The position numbers and the translations under genes are program-made. The notes beneath the pieces are model-generated. The model was not told the origin of the DNA. It did no database searches and worked only from the letters and a program-made list of their open reading frames with translations. From contig JAGTXX020000011.1 of NCBI GenBank assembly GCA_019044685.2, positions 930,001-994,000 on the forward strand: a stretch of 64,000 nt of DNA, written 5' to 3'. The stretch is from Nannochloris sp. 'desiccata'. Taxonomy: Eukaryota > Chlorophyta > Trebouxiophyceae > Chlorellales > Chlorellaceae. Shown here piece by piece: positions 10,438 to 24,059 of this stretch (its first letter is position 1; the number at the start of each line of letters is the position of its first letter).

Positions 10438-12837
10438 ATGAGTGCCTTGATTTGGCAAGAACATGTCCCAGAAATACGACCTTTGACGACAGTTGAACAT
10501 CTCCTCTCATGGTCACCGTCAATAGAAGAAGCTCGCTATTGCTGCTCCATACCACTGCCAAAACACCGTGATGGAGGTCTTTGTGCAGATAGACCTCGCA
10601 TGTTATGCTGTCACGACATGCGAGGGGGCTACCTAGAGGATCGTTTACTACAAGGTGGTGGAGATGCAGAAGGCTATTTTTTTCGACATTATGAGAAAGT
10701 CGACGGCTTTGTTTATTTTTCTCACAAATTAGTCACCATTCCTCCCACAGGATGGATCCATTCGGCACATATACACGGCGTTCCTGTTCTAGGCACGTTT
10801 ATCACTGAATGGGAGGAAGGCTCCGAAGCGTGCGCTGCGTTTCTAGCCAGCGACGCCACAGCAGAGCACGCAGCACGACAGCTTGCTGCCATAGCAACCT
10901 TTTTCAATTTTGATGGCTGGGTTGTTAACATTGAAAACGACGTGCCATCGAGCCTCATCCCTCGATTACTCCTTTTTCTTAGAACCCTCACAGCTGCTGT
11001 GCATGCTTCGGGAAATAAAAAGAGCGACAACAACAGAGGGACAGTAATTTGGTATGATGCCGTGACTACAGAAGGCAAATTACAATGGCAAAATGCACTG
11101 ACTCCACTAAATTCTCCATTTTTAGATGCTTGCGATGGCATTTGGTTGAATTACACATGGTCTGAGTCCACGCCGGGCAAAGCATGCACAGCAGCAGATG
11201 CTAGAAAGTATGATGTGTATATGGGAATAGATGCATACGGTAGAGGCACCTATGGCGGTGGGGGGTTGAACTGTAATATAGCACTAGAAGCAGCACGAAA
11301 AAATAACGTATCGGTTGCGTTATTTGCCTGTGCTTGGCCGTATGAAAATCATCAAGCTGTATGCAATGACGAGGAGGCTAGCTCAGCACTAGAGGCATCT
11401 GGCTCATCTAGAGAAGCGAAATATACTCCCCCTAATAGTGCGCCTGCTGCTATACGTCATAGTAAACGTAGAAAATTAACTGCGTGGCAAGTCCGTGACG
11501 ACGAATTCTGGAAATTAATTCAAAATTCTTGGGGTCTTCGTCGCACGACTCTCTGCTCAACCCCATTTTTCTCAGATTTTAACACCGGAATTGGAACTGG
11601 ATTGACCCACTCGGGTTCTATTGTATACCCTGCATCGTGGTATAACCTCCGCTTACAATCTGTACAACCTGCCATTGGGTTTCTAGGCAAACGACCAAAT
11701 GGTGTTCATGCGCGATTAACGACAGCAGCAGCGTACAATGGCGGTTCCAGCATTCATTTGGGCGGTAATTTACATGAAGCCGTTTCTTTAAAATTATTTC
11801 GAGCTGCAGCGCCGCTTTCTGGGCAAGGAATAAAGGTGAGGTTTACAGCTGCGGTGTGTTGTGCTGTGAACTTGTCGTTGTGTTTGAGATTGCGTAAAAC
11901 GAATTCTCAGGAAATCGAAGTTGGAGAGCAACAAAGAAAAAAGGAAGAACTATTAATAGAACTCGTTTGCAATTCACCTACTGCCCGTGGTGCCTCCACT
12001 ATGGCATCATCCACTTCAACGGTCTCGCCTTCACCTGTAGTTCAAAAACTCTCGAGTCAAATGTTGACCTCGCCATTCACGTGGCTCCCCAGTGAAGACG
12101 ACTCTGCCATATCTGCTGGCAATAAATACTCCACTACACTTTCTACAACGATGCTTCCTAGAGAATGGTCCACGTGGCAATTTTCTGTGGCTCCTGGAGA
12201 TGTACTCTCACAAGGATGGGACCTGGCACAGTCAACGCTTTCCTCAATAGAAGTGACAGCTGCACCCAAAGTGCCTGGAGCTGGCTGTCCATGTGAAGTC
12301 TACATTGGCGCTGTTGCGCTCTGGGGTATGCATGAAGAGCATAAAGCACCACCGACGTGCTCACCAGTAGAAGAGCTTGTGGTGGAAAACGTGGCTGTGA
12401 AGAGGATGTGTATTGCTACTGGTGGGTCTACCGCTGTTCTTTCTGCTAGGCTCAGCTGGAAAGGAAACACCAGTAATAGCCATAATCGTGCGCATGTATG
12501 GGTACGAATAGGGAGCTATAATAAAACAAATAAATCAATACAAGATACTATGTTTAGCTCTTCTCCTAGAGCTGCACCAGGGTCCCTGTCAGCTACGGGG
12601 GCCGGTAGTGCTGGTGCTCGAGGTGGTGCAGAGCTATCGAGTCCTCGATGGGTGGGTATCTCCTGTGGATCTGGCTTTGCATTATCTAATTTCATTCTAC
12701 CTGAAAGTGCAGAGTTTGTACGAGTGTATATTGCCACGTCAGCATGGTCCTTTTCACAACCGCTGCGGTTAGCAACAGCAGTGACAATCCCACTTCCATT
12801 TGGTGTGACAAGCCCTAAACACCTTCATACTTTGTGA
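10438..12837 (+). CDS. ENGase: cytosolic endo-beta-N-acetylglucosaminidase (GH85)
   Basis: Cuts the chitobiose core of free N-glycans released during ER-associated degradation. Intronless, 799 aa, with no signal peptide, as expected for the cytosolic plant/animal enzyme. GH85 hallmarks are present: YEKVDGFVYFSH, WIHSAHIHGVPVLGTFITEW, FDGWVVNIEN with the catalytic-region Glu at about residue 166 in NIEN, VIWYDAVT, and GIWLNYTW followed by YMGIDAYGRG. The second half is a beta-rich module as in other GH85 proteins. It contains low-complexity inserts (Ser/Thr-rich around 12000-12040 and Gly/Ala-rich around 12590-12620) that probably form surface loops. It diverges from HisRS across a 294-bp intergenic region in which I see no further gene. 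Confidence 0.9.
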   Translation: MSALIWQEHVPEIRPLTTVEHLLSWSPSIEEARYCCSIPLPKHRDGGLCADRPRMLCCHDMRGGYLEDRLLQGGGDAEGYFFRHYEKVDGFVYFSHKLVTIPPTGWIHSAHIHGVPVLGTFITEWEEGSEACAAFLASDATAEHAARQLAAIATFFNFDGWVVNIENDVPSSLIPRLLLFLRTLTAAVHASGNKKSDNNRGTVIWYDAVTTEGKLQWQNALTPLNSPFLDACDGIWLNYTWSESTPGKACTAADARKYDVYMGIDAYGRGTYGGGGLNCNIALEAARKNNVSVALFACAWPYENHQAVCNDEEASSALEASGSSREAKYTPPNSAPAAIRHSKRRKLTAWQVRDDEFWKLIQNSWGLRRTTLCSTPFFSDFNTGIGTGLTHSGSIVYPASWYNLRLQSVQPAIGFLGKRPNGVHARLTTAAAYNGGSSIHLGGNLHEAVSLKLFRAAAPLSGQGIKVRFTAAVCCAVNLSLCLRLRKTNSQEIEVGEQQRKKEELLIELVCNSPTARGASTMASSTSTVSPSPVVQKLSSQMLTSPFTWLPSEDDSAISAGNKYSTTLSTTMLPREWSTWQFSVAPGDVLSQGWDLAQSTLSSIEVTAAPKVPGAGCPCEVYIGAVALWGMHEEHKAPPTCSPVEELVVENVAVKRMCIATGGSTAVLSARLSWKGNTSNSHNRAHVWVRIGSYNKTNKSIQDTMFSSSPRAAPGSLSATGAGSAGARGGAELSSPRWVGISCGSGFALSNFILPESAEFVRVYIATSAWSFSQPLRLATAVTIPLPFGVTSPKHLHTL

Positions 12838-13070
12838 TATTCACAGTATATGTTAAACTAGTATTTTTGATGCCATAGTCCAGTGACGTTACTGCCTGAG
12901 TCATTGAAATTTAGAAGTTTTGACCTTGACTCAAACTTGATAATGAAATACCTGTACGTTATTTTGACAATTATTTTGAAAGAGTGCATAAAATGTAGAT
13001 CAACAGTAACTGCAATATTTTCTACCCAACAAATGATTAACTGCAATGTTAAAATCAAATAAATGCTCGA

Positions 13071-15704
13071 TCAATTATGACCCTCTCTCTCCTTCCCAGC
13101 ACCAAGAACTGAACTAAATCTCAGCAATCTCAACGAATTCAATGCAACCAACAGCGTACTTCCTTCATGCAACATCACTGCAAGCCAGAGCGGCATAAAC
13201 CCTAATACAGTAGGCCCAGCAAGGACTACAATCGAACCGAACGCAAGGATCAAATTCTGAGCTACTACATATCTTGTAGCACGGGCAATTCTAAGGAGCA
13301 ACGGCACTGCCGCCATGCCGGCGCCTTCATTGATAACAACGGCGTCTGCAGCGAGCGTAGCTGCAGCAGTGGTGTTCGAGGCAATGGCGATACCGACATC
13401 AGCTGTTGCTAATGCTGCTGCGTCGTTTAATCCGTCACCCACCATAATTACACCACTTCTTCTGCTGGCCTTCTTGTTCTTTTTATTTATACCGACTCCT
13501 TGGTCCTGGCTGCTTGTTATTCTAAGAGTTCCTATTTCACGAAGCTTGTCTTCTGGGTTTAACCCAGACATGACGTGGTCAATACCAAGCTTGTCTGCTA
13601 TGCGTGCTGCGCTGGCTTCATTGTCCCCGGTCAGCATGACCACGTGACAGGCACGAGATGGTACTGCAGGAGCTGTTGTGGATTGAGGGCCTGCCCAGGA
13701 GCCTTTTTGGAGGGCTGAGACAGCAGCTGCGCTTACAGAACGCAGTGTATCTTCTAAAGTAAACATCCACACATAATTCAGTGCTGCTGAGTCGTTGCTG
13801 GATTTTAAAACTAAGATACTGATGGTGCTGCTGCCGTCGATATTTTCGTTGCCCTTGTTGCTTCTACCGTTGGTGGCGCTACTAGTGATAGCACGACGCA
13901 GTGCTTCTACCTGTTCACCAGATAATTGAGAGCTGATATAATCAATTGAACCAAAATACGCTTCATAGCCTGGTTGGCTTTCTTCTCCAATATTTTCAAT
14001 CATTGCCATGACACCACCGCCAGCTACTAATTGAAAATCAGAAACTCGGATTGACCCGGGATTGACCTTTTTCCTGACACTTTCTTCTACTATAGCATCA
14101 GAAACTGGGTGGCTACTCCTCAGAGATAAAGCAGCTGCGATTTCAAGAGCTACTGACTGGGATTTTTTAATTTTTTTCCCACCGCCGCCGCCGCCGCCGC
14201 CGCTTCCGTTCAACTCGAGTCTTTTCATGCTTGTCACAGCCAACCTCCCAGTCGTCAATGTTCCAGTTTTATCTACGCCCACAGTTCTACACCGATCCAA
14301 AGCATCAAACACACGACCTCCTTTCAACAAAATTCCTCTTGAAGCTACGGCAGCAATGGCAGAAACATAGGCTAGTGGCACCATAACAAGAGCACACGGA
14401 CTTGCTACAGTTAATAAACCCATGCCGCGGTATAATGCACCCCGTTCGGCACCTGCAGACCCTAAAAATGGAACTCCAGTGGCAACCATCACACCCAACG
14501 AAACTACAGTTGCTAAAATAACCAGCTTGCTATAAATTTCACCAAAATGTTCTAGCCAGCTTCGTAATTGTGGGCGTTGCGCTTGTGCATCACGTGCAAG
14601 GCGTGCTATTCTTGCAGGAGTGGAGTCTTCTGCGGTTCGTAGAGCTTTTACAGCTAATATTCCATCGTGGCACAGGGCGCCTGCTGGTATATCATCCCCC
14701 TGTCTTTTTAATGAGGGTAAAGACTCTCCTGTAATATGTTCGACACTAACAAGAGCTCTACCATAAACTATACTACCATCTAAAGGAACCTGGGTGCCTG
14801 GTTTCACCAGCATAATGTCCTCTAAAGCTACTTGTTTAGCTAATACACGCTGAGCAGTTTCTATAAGCGGAGCCCCTTCTGCATCTAACTGTACTACATC
14901 CGCGTGGTCAGGGACAGCATCGTATAATGCTTGTAAATTTCCTTGAGCTTTTTCTGTGAGAAGATGCTCTACAGCGTGGGAAGTTTGGAAGAGGACAAGC
15001 AACAATGCGCCTTCAAGAGGGAAGCCAGTGACTAGAGTTCCTATGACAGCTAGATTCATTAGGACGTGGGTATCGATACGTAGGGCTGAAAGATCAAGTG
15101 CTAAATCCACTGCAGCAGGTGCTCCAGCGAAGAAAAATACACCAGCAATGGCAGCAACGGAGAAAGAGCGGAGGGTTGACACTGTTGCAGCACCCCGACC
15201 ACCACTCCCTGCTGCCCAAGACGTTCCTGCTGCAGCAAGGAATAATACAATTTTGGCTATGCTACTAAACGCACTGCCTTCGAGCCACTGGAGTAGAGGT
15301 CGAAGCCTTGTAAATTTAAGTATTGAAATTAATAGACCATGAAGCCAATTAGCAGATTTGGAATTGTCGCTGTGGCAGTGTCCAAAACCTTCTACGTGGC
15401 AGTGATCATCATGCTCATGATCGTGGTCATGGTCCTGGTGATGAGCATGATCGTCGTGATCATGCTTGCAATCTTCGTGATCATGGCTATGTGTATGAGA
15501 GTGGCCGCTGTGAGAATGACCAACGCCATGGGCGACAATGATCAGAGAATGCGCATTCCGACTTCTAGCAGGTTCTGATAACCTGGGTATTTTAGAAATC
15601 TGACGAGATTGTAGAACATTTCTAGATGTCCAAAACGGTGAAGTAAAGGAGGCTTGAGCTCTACAAGAGGTTGGCCCAACAACCAAGACTGATCGAGCCC
15701 ACAT
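13071..15704 (-). CDS. HMA1: P1B-type heavy-metal ATPase, HMA1-like, plastid envelope
   Basis: Metal-transporting P-type ATPase; the HMA1 group acts in the chloroplast envelope on Zn, Cu, Cd or Ca. Intronless, 877 aa. A Ser/Arg-rich N-terminus suggests a transit peptide, followed by a striking His/Asp-rich metal-binding stretch (about residues 57-110) ending near the first membrane segments. The transport site is SPC (VASPCALVM, ~435) in place of the CPC of most P1B pumps, which is the HMA1 hallmark. Also seen are TGES, DKTGTLTTG (~476, phosphorylated Asp), SHPVSDAI (His-Pro nucleotide locus) and GDGLNDAA (~757). A run of eight glycines follows DKTGTLTTG by ~20 residues, from a GCC/GGC triplet repeat. 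Diverges from lysA. Confidence 0.92.
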   Translation of the reverse strand: MWARSVLVVGPTSCRAQASFTSPFWTSRNVLQSRQISKIPRLSEPARSRNAHSLIIVAHGVGHSHSGHSHTHSHDHEDCKHDHDDHAHHQDHDHDHEHDDHCHVEGFGHCHSDNSKSANWLHGLLISILKFTRLRPLLQWLEGSAFSSIAKIVLFLAAAGTSWAAGSGGRGAATVSTLRSFSVAAIAGVFFFAGAPAAVDLALDLSALRIDTHVLMNLAVIGTLVTGFPLEGALLLVLFQTSHAVEHLLTEKAQGNLQALYDAVPDHADVVQLDAEGAPLIETAQRVLAKQVALEDIMLVKPGTQVPLDGSIVYGRALVSVEHITGESLPSLKRQGDDIPAGALCHDGILAVKALRTAEDSTPARIARLARDAQAQRPQLRSWLEHFGEIYSKLVILATVVSLGVMVATGVPFLGSAGAERGALYRGMGLLTVASPCALVMVPLAYVSAIAAVASRGILLKGGRVFDALDRCRTVGVDKTGTLTTGRLAVTSMKRLELNGSGGGGGGGGKKIKKSQSVALEIAAALSLRSSHPVSDAIVEESVRKKVNPGSIRVSDFQLVAGGGVMAMIENIGEESQPGYEAYFGSIDYISSQLSGEQVEALRRAITSSATNGRSNKGNENIDGSSTISILVLKSSNDSAALNYVWMFTLEDTLRSVSAAAVSALQKGSWAGPQSTTAPAVPSRACHVVMLTGDNEASAARIADKLGIDHVMSGLNPEDKLREIGTLRITSSQDQGVGINKKNKKASRRSGVIMVGDGLNDAAALATADVGIAIASNTTAAATLAADAVVINEGAGMAAVPLLLRIARATRYVVAQNLILAFGSIVVLAGPTVLGFMPLWLAVMLHEGSTLLVALNSLRLLRFSSVLGAGKEREGHN
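14181..14210. repeat. CCG trinucleotide microsatellite inside HMA1
   Basis: An uninterrupted run of CCG units on the plus strand encodes the polyglycine loop of HMA1 on the minus strand, between the phosphorylation motif and the nucleotide-binding domain. Length variation here would change the loop without breaking the frame. Confidence 0.85.
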
Positions 15705-15968
15705 GGCTAGAGTGGACGATGCGCGAGCAGGGCTACTTCAAGTAAATTTACAATTAGAGTATGAAAGTGTGCTCTAACGGGGAATTAAAGAGAAAACACG
15801 ACCATCTTGATTTCTTGTCTTCAAAATTTTGGAACATATTTTTTGCAAGCGGGCGGCAGAAGCTCTCCTGAAGGTTGAAGCTGCATTTAATATAATTATC
15901 TTATACTTTGGTTGTATTGGATTCGGTGAACGCCCGGCAGAGACTGCAGCGGGCTTTTCATCGAAGAG

Positions 15969-17653
<1,685 letters not shown>

Positions 17654-17966
17654 GTGTATGTAGATAGTATTCTTGTTCTTTTAGTATTTAGCATTATTGA
17701 TGTAAATAACAGTCGATATGTATTATGAGATTGAAGAGGTGATGAGAGCTAGAAGCTTTGGTAAGTTGAAGAGATGGAACCGAGTGCCACATGGATTAGC
17801 TCAAAACTGGATGGTAGCCTACCCGGTAGGTGACCTACTAGGCTAGTAGTAGGGGCTTTTATTTTCCTCAGAGGTTTCGAACTTTATCATATGCCAGTTT
17901 GGATCCAAGTGCAGATCGATTTTAAACTTGTGGATTTGCCTAATTGAAATTTATTAGCGAATAAAA
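17654..17966. other. intergenic, lysA 3' / TPT 5' region
   Basis: No reading frame of note. It carries a possible TGTAA poly(A) signal for lysA and a short partly palindromic stretch (CCTACCCGGTAGG and CTACTAGGCTAGTAGTAGG, ~17818-17855) upstream of the translocator gene. I see no RNA gene in it. Confidence 0.5.
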
Positions 17967-19617
17967 ATGCAAGCCGTTATGGTGCAAAGCCAGGGCCTGA
18001 TGGCCAGGCCTTCAGCCAAAACCACCATCTCATCGATGAGAACCTCCAAGGTGAGAACTTTGGAGAGAGTGAACTAGAGATCGGAATTTGAAGCTGGTAT
18101 CATAGGTTAATGTGATGTTCCAAGTTGACAATTGCATACTCGTTTGTTTGATCTTCTTTGCAGATGACGATCGTTCCCAAAAGAATCGCTGCTCCCGTCC
18201 AACTTCGTGCTTCTATGCCCTCAATCAGAGCATCCCGTAGGTCTTTGACTATTACTGCGGCTGCTGCCGATGCTTTTGCTCAGAGTACTCTCGATCCTAT
18301 GGAAAAGTAAGTAGCAATCAATTTAAAAAGAAGCCTACAACTCTTCAGGTCTCGTATTCGTCGCCGGTTTAGAATTCAAGCACAAGAAGATATTGTAGAT
18401 TTTATTGCGACCGCTGCGACATCAATGCAACCGTGATCCACCGAGTTCTTCTCTTCCTCTCCATTCCCCCCTGTTCCCTCCATCTCGTTGCTCACTTTTT
18501 CTCTGCCCTATTTTTTCTCTTGTTGCAGGATTGTCTCCAAGGTAGTCGGCGCTAAGAACGCCCCTACAGTCGTTACCACCGCCTACATTGCTATGTGGTA
18601 AGTATTTTGCTGATTAAAATTTTCATTGAGAAGGGGTTCTTTTCCTTGTTGCCCTACCTCCTAGGGCACCGCTCTTTTTTTTCATATACATACTAATTTA
18701 CCAAACCTTCTTCCACTATTCCTACCTACAGGTACGGTCTTAACGTTGCTTTCAACTTACAAAACAAGGTCATCTTCAACTACTTTCCTTATCCTTGGTT
18801 TGTTTCCACTGTCCACGTCATTGTCGGTGCCGCCTACTGCGCCATTGTCTATCTTTTGGGCGCTAAAAAAGCTTCCTACGAACGGCCTATCACCATGCAA
18901 GAGTTCAAAACTATCTTTCCTCCCGCAGCTATGCACGCGATCGGTCACGTCGCAGCCAATCTTTCTTTTGCTGCTGTCGCCATCTCGCTCACACACACCG
19001 TCAAGACCCTTGAGCCCGCATTCAACGTGATCCTCTCCAAATTGGTTCTTGGTGAAGCTACTGCCCTCCCTGTTATGGCCTCTCTCCTTCCTATCATGGT
19101 TGGTGTGGCTATGGCCTCTGCTGCTGAGCTTTCTTTCAACTGGTATGGTTTCATCTCTGCCATGATCTCAAATTTAACTTTTGGCTTCCGTGCTGTCTGG
19201 TCTAAACGTGCTATGAACAACATGAAAAATTTGGGTTCCACCGGTATTTACGCCTGGACCACCCTTATTTCTTGCTTCATTTGCTTCCCTGGTGTCCTGA
19301 TCTGTGAACCTGGTGTGTGGAATGCCATTTCTGATCAGATTGCTCAAAAAGGTCTCGCTACCTTTGGAGGATCTTTACTTTCTGTCGGTGTGTTGTATCA
19401 TTTGTACAACCAGTTTGCATTCAACACGCTTGCACGTGTTACCCCTGTTTCTCACGGCGTATGCAATGTTGTGAAACGCATTTGCATTATTGCTACTTCT
19501 GTGCTCTTCTTCGGAAATGTGCTCACTACACAGACCAAGATCGGTACCGCCATAGCTCTTGCTGGGACTTACCTCTACACAGAGGCAGTTAAGGCTAACA
19601 AGAAGAAACAAGCTTAA
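17967..19617 (+). CDS. TPT: triose-phosphate/phosphate translocator, plastid inner envelope
   Basis: Exports triose phosphates from the chloroplast in exchange for phosphate. Exons 17967..18050, 18164..18306, 18529..18597 and 18732..19617; all GT-AG with consistent phases, 393 aa. The first two exons encode a Ser/Arg/Thr-rich transit peptide ending near RRSLTITAAAADAFA. The transporter core follows: MWYGLNVAFNLQNK, PWFVSTVHVIVGA, MHAIGHVAANLSF, VSLTHT-like ISLTHTVKTLEPAFNV with the substrate-binding Lys, SNLTFGFRAVWSKR, YHLYNQFAFNTLARVTPVSHGV with the conserved Tyr/Arg, and VVKRICIIATSVLFFGN. This is the DMT-fold of plastid phosphate translocators. The TPT subtype is inferred from overall match; PPT, GPT and XPT have related motifs. 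Confidence 0.9.
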
Positions 19618-20261
19618 ACTATGTTAAACCTTGGCCTCTTCTTTATTGTGCTTTGCTTTTCCCTTGCTGCAAGCGCATTTTTTGACGAACTGCGCTCGTA
19701 AACAATAATAACTCTTGCAGTGTTTTAAAGTACTAATGGGTAGAACTTGGCATTAAATATCAATCCACAGACTACAAACGCTTGGTATTTCACAGTCTTT
19801 GTGAATTCCAAGAGAGAGAGATAAAAAAAAACAATTCCATGTCATTCTATACTTTCCTTTGAATAATCATCTTGCACCATCTTTCTTTTTTAATCGACAA
19901 CTGAAATTTTGCAAATTTTGCTGCATAAAAAATCCTAAACAGCAAATAAAGAAAATTAAAGTATTCCTTTTGTTGCTGTTCTTAAACTCCTTTGGTTTGC
20001 TATGTGTTGCATGTGCACTTTTTGTTACAAAACTCACTTTTTTAGAGCGAGAATGAAAGCATGATGAATGTTTGCTGTATATATTGGGCTTGAAAAAATT
20101 CAAAAAATCAGCGGGGAGTTAAAGGGATTAAGAAAAGAAATCAACCATAACCAGAGGCATATCACCTGCACCTCCTCCTCTCTCTCTCTCTCTCTCTCAC
20201 TCACTCAAAATCACTAATCAATACAGAAAGAATCGTTGTATAAACCTCATCCCTTCTTACT
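19618..20261. other. intergenic between convergent TPT and spermidine synthase; CT microsatellite
   Basis: This 644-bp stretch lies between two gene 3' ends and holds AT-rich 3' sequence. It has a pure CT run (about 20178-20198) flanked by CCT and CACT units, which reads as a GA tract in the spermidine synthase 3' region. I see no credible gene. Confidence 0.6.
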
Positions 20262-21466
<1,205 letters not shown>

Positions 21467-21733
21467 ACTTATAATCGCTCTACGTTTGCTCTGAATGAAT
21501 CTTGATACGTTATGCACGGTGGATGTCAGACGAGCTTGCATCAAACAAAAAACAATCAAAAACATTGCAGTTGAACTCATCTTGGGGGCTGCTGCTGCTT
21601 CCCATCATGGCAAAGCAGGCGACATTAGTGCCACGTAGGCCCCACTTTCGAGGCCAGATGCACCTCATTACGGGATTTATAAACCATATATAAACTCTCA
21701 CACAAACAGTGTTGCTCAATCAAACCTCTCAAC

Positions 21734-22273
21734 ATGTCGGCAATGAGCAATTCAGTCGGAGAAGGTGAGTTCACTTCTTCATGTGTCGAACGCTTCAAAT
21801 GTCTGCAAGTAAATTTACTTTAGGGCGCTATTGCTTAAGATAGAGCTTAGTTTGTTTTTTATCTTATAAGCTTAACAGGTATTGACAGTGGATTTGGTGA
21901 TAAATTCGTTAATACTGGCTACGGAACTTACAATGGCCAAGGAAACGCCCGCACCGGTGCGGAAGAAATGAAGGGAACTGGCTATGACGAGCATGGACAA
22001 GTAAAAACCCAATTTGGAAAGTGGCCGATTTCATATGAACCCGTCACAGGTACTGCAACTACAGGGGTGACTTCAAATTATGATTTTCCACCAGGGCACT
22101 TGGATCCTGGCGATGTCGGTGGCTTAACAGATGTTAGCATTCCAGCTGAAGGCCATTCAACCATGGGAGTTGAACTGAAGGCGAAAGAGAAGGTAGATGG
22201 AACCGAACTGAAGCCAGATACTGAAGCGGAGGCTGGACAAGGGGGTCCCAGTAGTGGTGGCGGAGGTTCTTGA
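21734..22273 (+). CDS. hypothetical glycine-rich protein, 141 aa
   Basis: Exons 21734..21764 and 21879..22273, joined in phase 1 by a 114-nt GT-AG intron. The product is hydrophilic and rich in Gly, Glu, Thr and Asp, with no signal peptide, membrane segment or coiled coil. It carries an aromatic-Gly stretch (GDKFVNTGYGTYNGQGNA) near the N-terminus and ends in a Gly/Ser tail. The clean splice junction and sustained coding bias support a real gene. I do not recognise a family; an intrinsically disordered or stress-type protein is only a guess. Confidence 0.65.
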
Positions 22274-22381
22274 AAATGTAGAATAAAAGTTGCCAGCTAT
22301 TTTTATCTCCAGCATTTATTTCAACATATTTTGTATTTCTTGCATATAAATAATATTGTAACTTTAGTAAAGTCAAGAGCA

Positions 22382-23129
22382 ATGTCTGCTGGTCGCATCC
22401 AAGCTCTCCTGATCGCAACACGATCGGGTCATGTTGTTTATGAACGCTTTTATGACGCTTTTACAGAGCTAGAAAAGGCAGAAATTAGAGCAGCATTTGA
22501 TGATACAGCAGAGGAAGAGGGTATCCCTGATGGACAAGAACAGGTTGGAAGGCACAAGTAAGTGATCGCACAGCCGACGCTCTTTTCAATTATTTCACGT
22601 CTCAAAAAAAATTATGGTTCACCCTTACTTCTGTTTCAACGCCTCTATAGGAACGGAAGGATAGTAGCTATTGCGTCTGGGGGGTTATTCTTCTTTGGAA
22701 TGGGCACTGGGGAATATAATGAACTTGCAGGTAAGCAACACCGGTGCTGGTTGGGGGTTGGGGGGGGGATAAACACACAAAAATAAGAACAGTTCATGCT
22801 CTATTAATTCCACAACTGAATACATAAATACCCGCATACCGCCTTAATAACATGTATGCATCCACTTCTCACTTCTATCTCCAGTTTCTGAGGTTTTGAA
22901 AACCCTAATAGACGCATACAAGGAAATTTTCAAAGCGCCCGAGCTCACCGATGCCATCCTACTTCAGAACTATCCCCACACAATATTAGTAGTCGATGAA
23001 GTGTGCAAGGAAGGTTTACCAGAGCACATGGACAGAGCCAGTATTATCAAATCATTATCGTTCAAGTTACCGACCTTTAGTACTGATGGAGAAAAGAATA
23101 AAAGCCTGATGAGTAGACTTTCGTCGTAA
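22382..23129 (+). CDS. longin/SNARE-like domain protein, possible small subunit of the TPLATE (TSET) adaptor
   Basis: Exons 22382..22557, 22651..22730 and 22885..23129 (phases 2 and 1, GT-AG); 166 aa. It starts like adaptor sigma/zeta subunits and longins (RIQALLIATRSGHVVYERFY), then the beta-hairpin GRIVAIASGGLFFFGMGTGEYNEL, and ends with a helix pair (VSEVLKTLIDAYKEIF) and ILVVDEVCKEGLPE. This matches the plant 'SNARE-like superfamily' small protein related to LOLITA, the small subunit of the TPLATE complex in endocytosis. I am confident of the longin fold, less so of the complex. The next gene is convergent, 174 bp away. Confidence 0.65.
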
Positions 23130-23303
23130 GGAAATGAAATCTTCTTAGTGGACAGAGAAGAGAGATGCTGGTGAATATCTAGTCGCATTAAAGACATAAT
23201 TTTTTATTGAGCAACAATTTGTAAAATACTTTGCATAAGAAAAAGGTATATGGTTTCTTTTTTCAACGGCAACAACATCCCAACCGTCGCTTTTTCTTTT
23301 TAC

Positions 23304-24059
23304 CTATATTTTCCTAATATGTGATTCTAAAGCCTTCTTTTCATCCTTCTCCCGCTGATTCTTCTCCTCTTTAGCTACTCTAGCCTTGTCTTTATTCCTT
23401 CTATCCGCTTCATTCAGCAAATCCTCCATAATTGTCCTCACTTGTCTCGCTGTCAGCTTTATCAATAGCCCTTCGAGCGCTTTTGGCGGAGTAACACCTG
23501 GAGCAACACATTGTTTCAGTTCCACTATAGAAGAATTAGCATGTTTCCCAGTCAAAGTATCTTCTAATTCATGAAAAGCTTTTTTCAAGTTGTGTAATGG
23601 ACCCCAATGACGTCCTGGAAAGGTGATCATCTCTTCAATGTTGTCGGCATTGTACGACTTCACAACCCATCCCCCGGAGAAATCCTTCATATACGGACGT
23701 TGGATTTTATCATGAGCAAGCCTAAAGTTCATTGTTCTTTTATTTTTATCTTGGTTTACTATAAGGTGGACGTTGAACGACCCTTTAAAAGGGCCAAACT
23801 TCCATTGGCCGACTTGCTCTACTTCAACTTCTTCTTTGCCATGGTTGTTGTCCCATAGAACTCGTCTATTTCGCATCTCCTTGACGGATCTGAAAATTTT
23901 GTAATTTTCAGGGTCGACGAGAATGTCGTAGACTTCTTCTGGCGGCAGGGGTATGCGGGCGAGGAGTTTTATTGAACACCAGAAACCTCGGGGGGGTGCC
24001 TCAACGGTGAGCAAGATGTTTTCATCTTGGTGGTTCAGCACAGACAACTTCTCTGGCAT
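23304..24059 (-). CDS. START/SRPBCC-like lipid-binding domain protein (DUF220 type)
   Basis: 251 aa from the ATG at 24059. The fold is suggested by IKLLARIPLPPEEVYDILVDPENYKIFRSV, followed by VEVEQVGQWKFGPFKGSFNVHL, NFRLAHDK, and FSGGWVVKSY: the order of strands typical of polyketide-cyclase/START-like proteins and of plant DUF220 proteins. The C-terminus is a Lys/Glu-rich, probably coiled helix. A frame without ATG continues upstream (about to 24134) and looks weakly coding after a TTTTAG acceptor-like site, so an unseen 5' exon is possible. A TATA-like box at ~24226-24237 with no ATG between it and that stretch argues for the start given here. Ligand unknown. Confidence 0.65.
   Translation of the reverse strand: MPEKLSVLNHQDENILLTVEAPPRGFWCSIKLLARIPLPPEEVYDILVDPENYKIFRSVKEMRNRRVLWDNNHGKEEVEVEQVGQWKFGPFKGSFNVHLIVNQDKNKRTMNFRLAHDKIQRPYMKDFSGGWVVKSYNADNIEEMITFPGRHWGPLHNLKKAFHELEDTLTGKHANSSIVELKQCVAPGVTPPKALEGLLIKLTARQVRTIMEDLLNEADRRNKDKARVAKEEKNQREKDEKKALESHIRKI

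Noticed and set aside
15339..15578. Plus-strand frame with alternating hydrophobic residues over the HMA1 His-rich stretch.
   Set aside because: It is the reverse complement of CAC/GAC-rich codons, which always gives Val/Met/Ile-rich frames. HMA1 on the minus strand explains it.
17818..17855. Imperfect palindrome resembling a tRNA or terminator hairpin.
   Set aside because: No tRNA T-loop or anticodon arm, and the repeat is short and not symmetric beyond ~7 bp.
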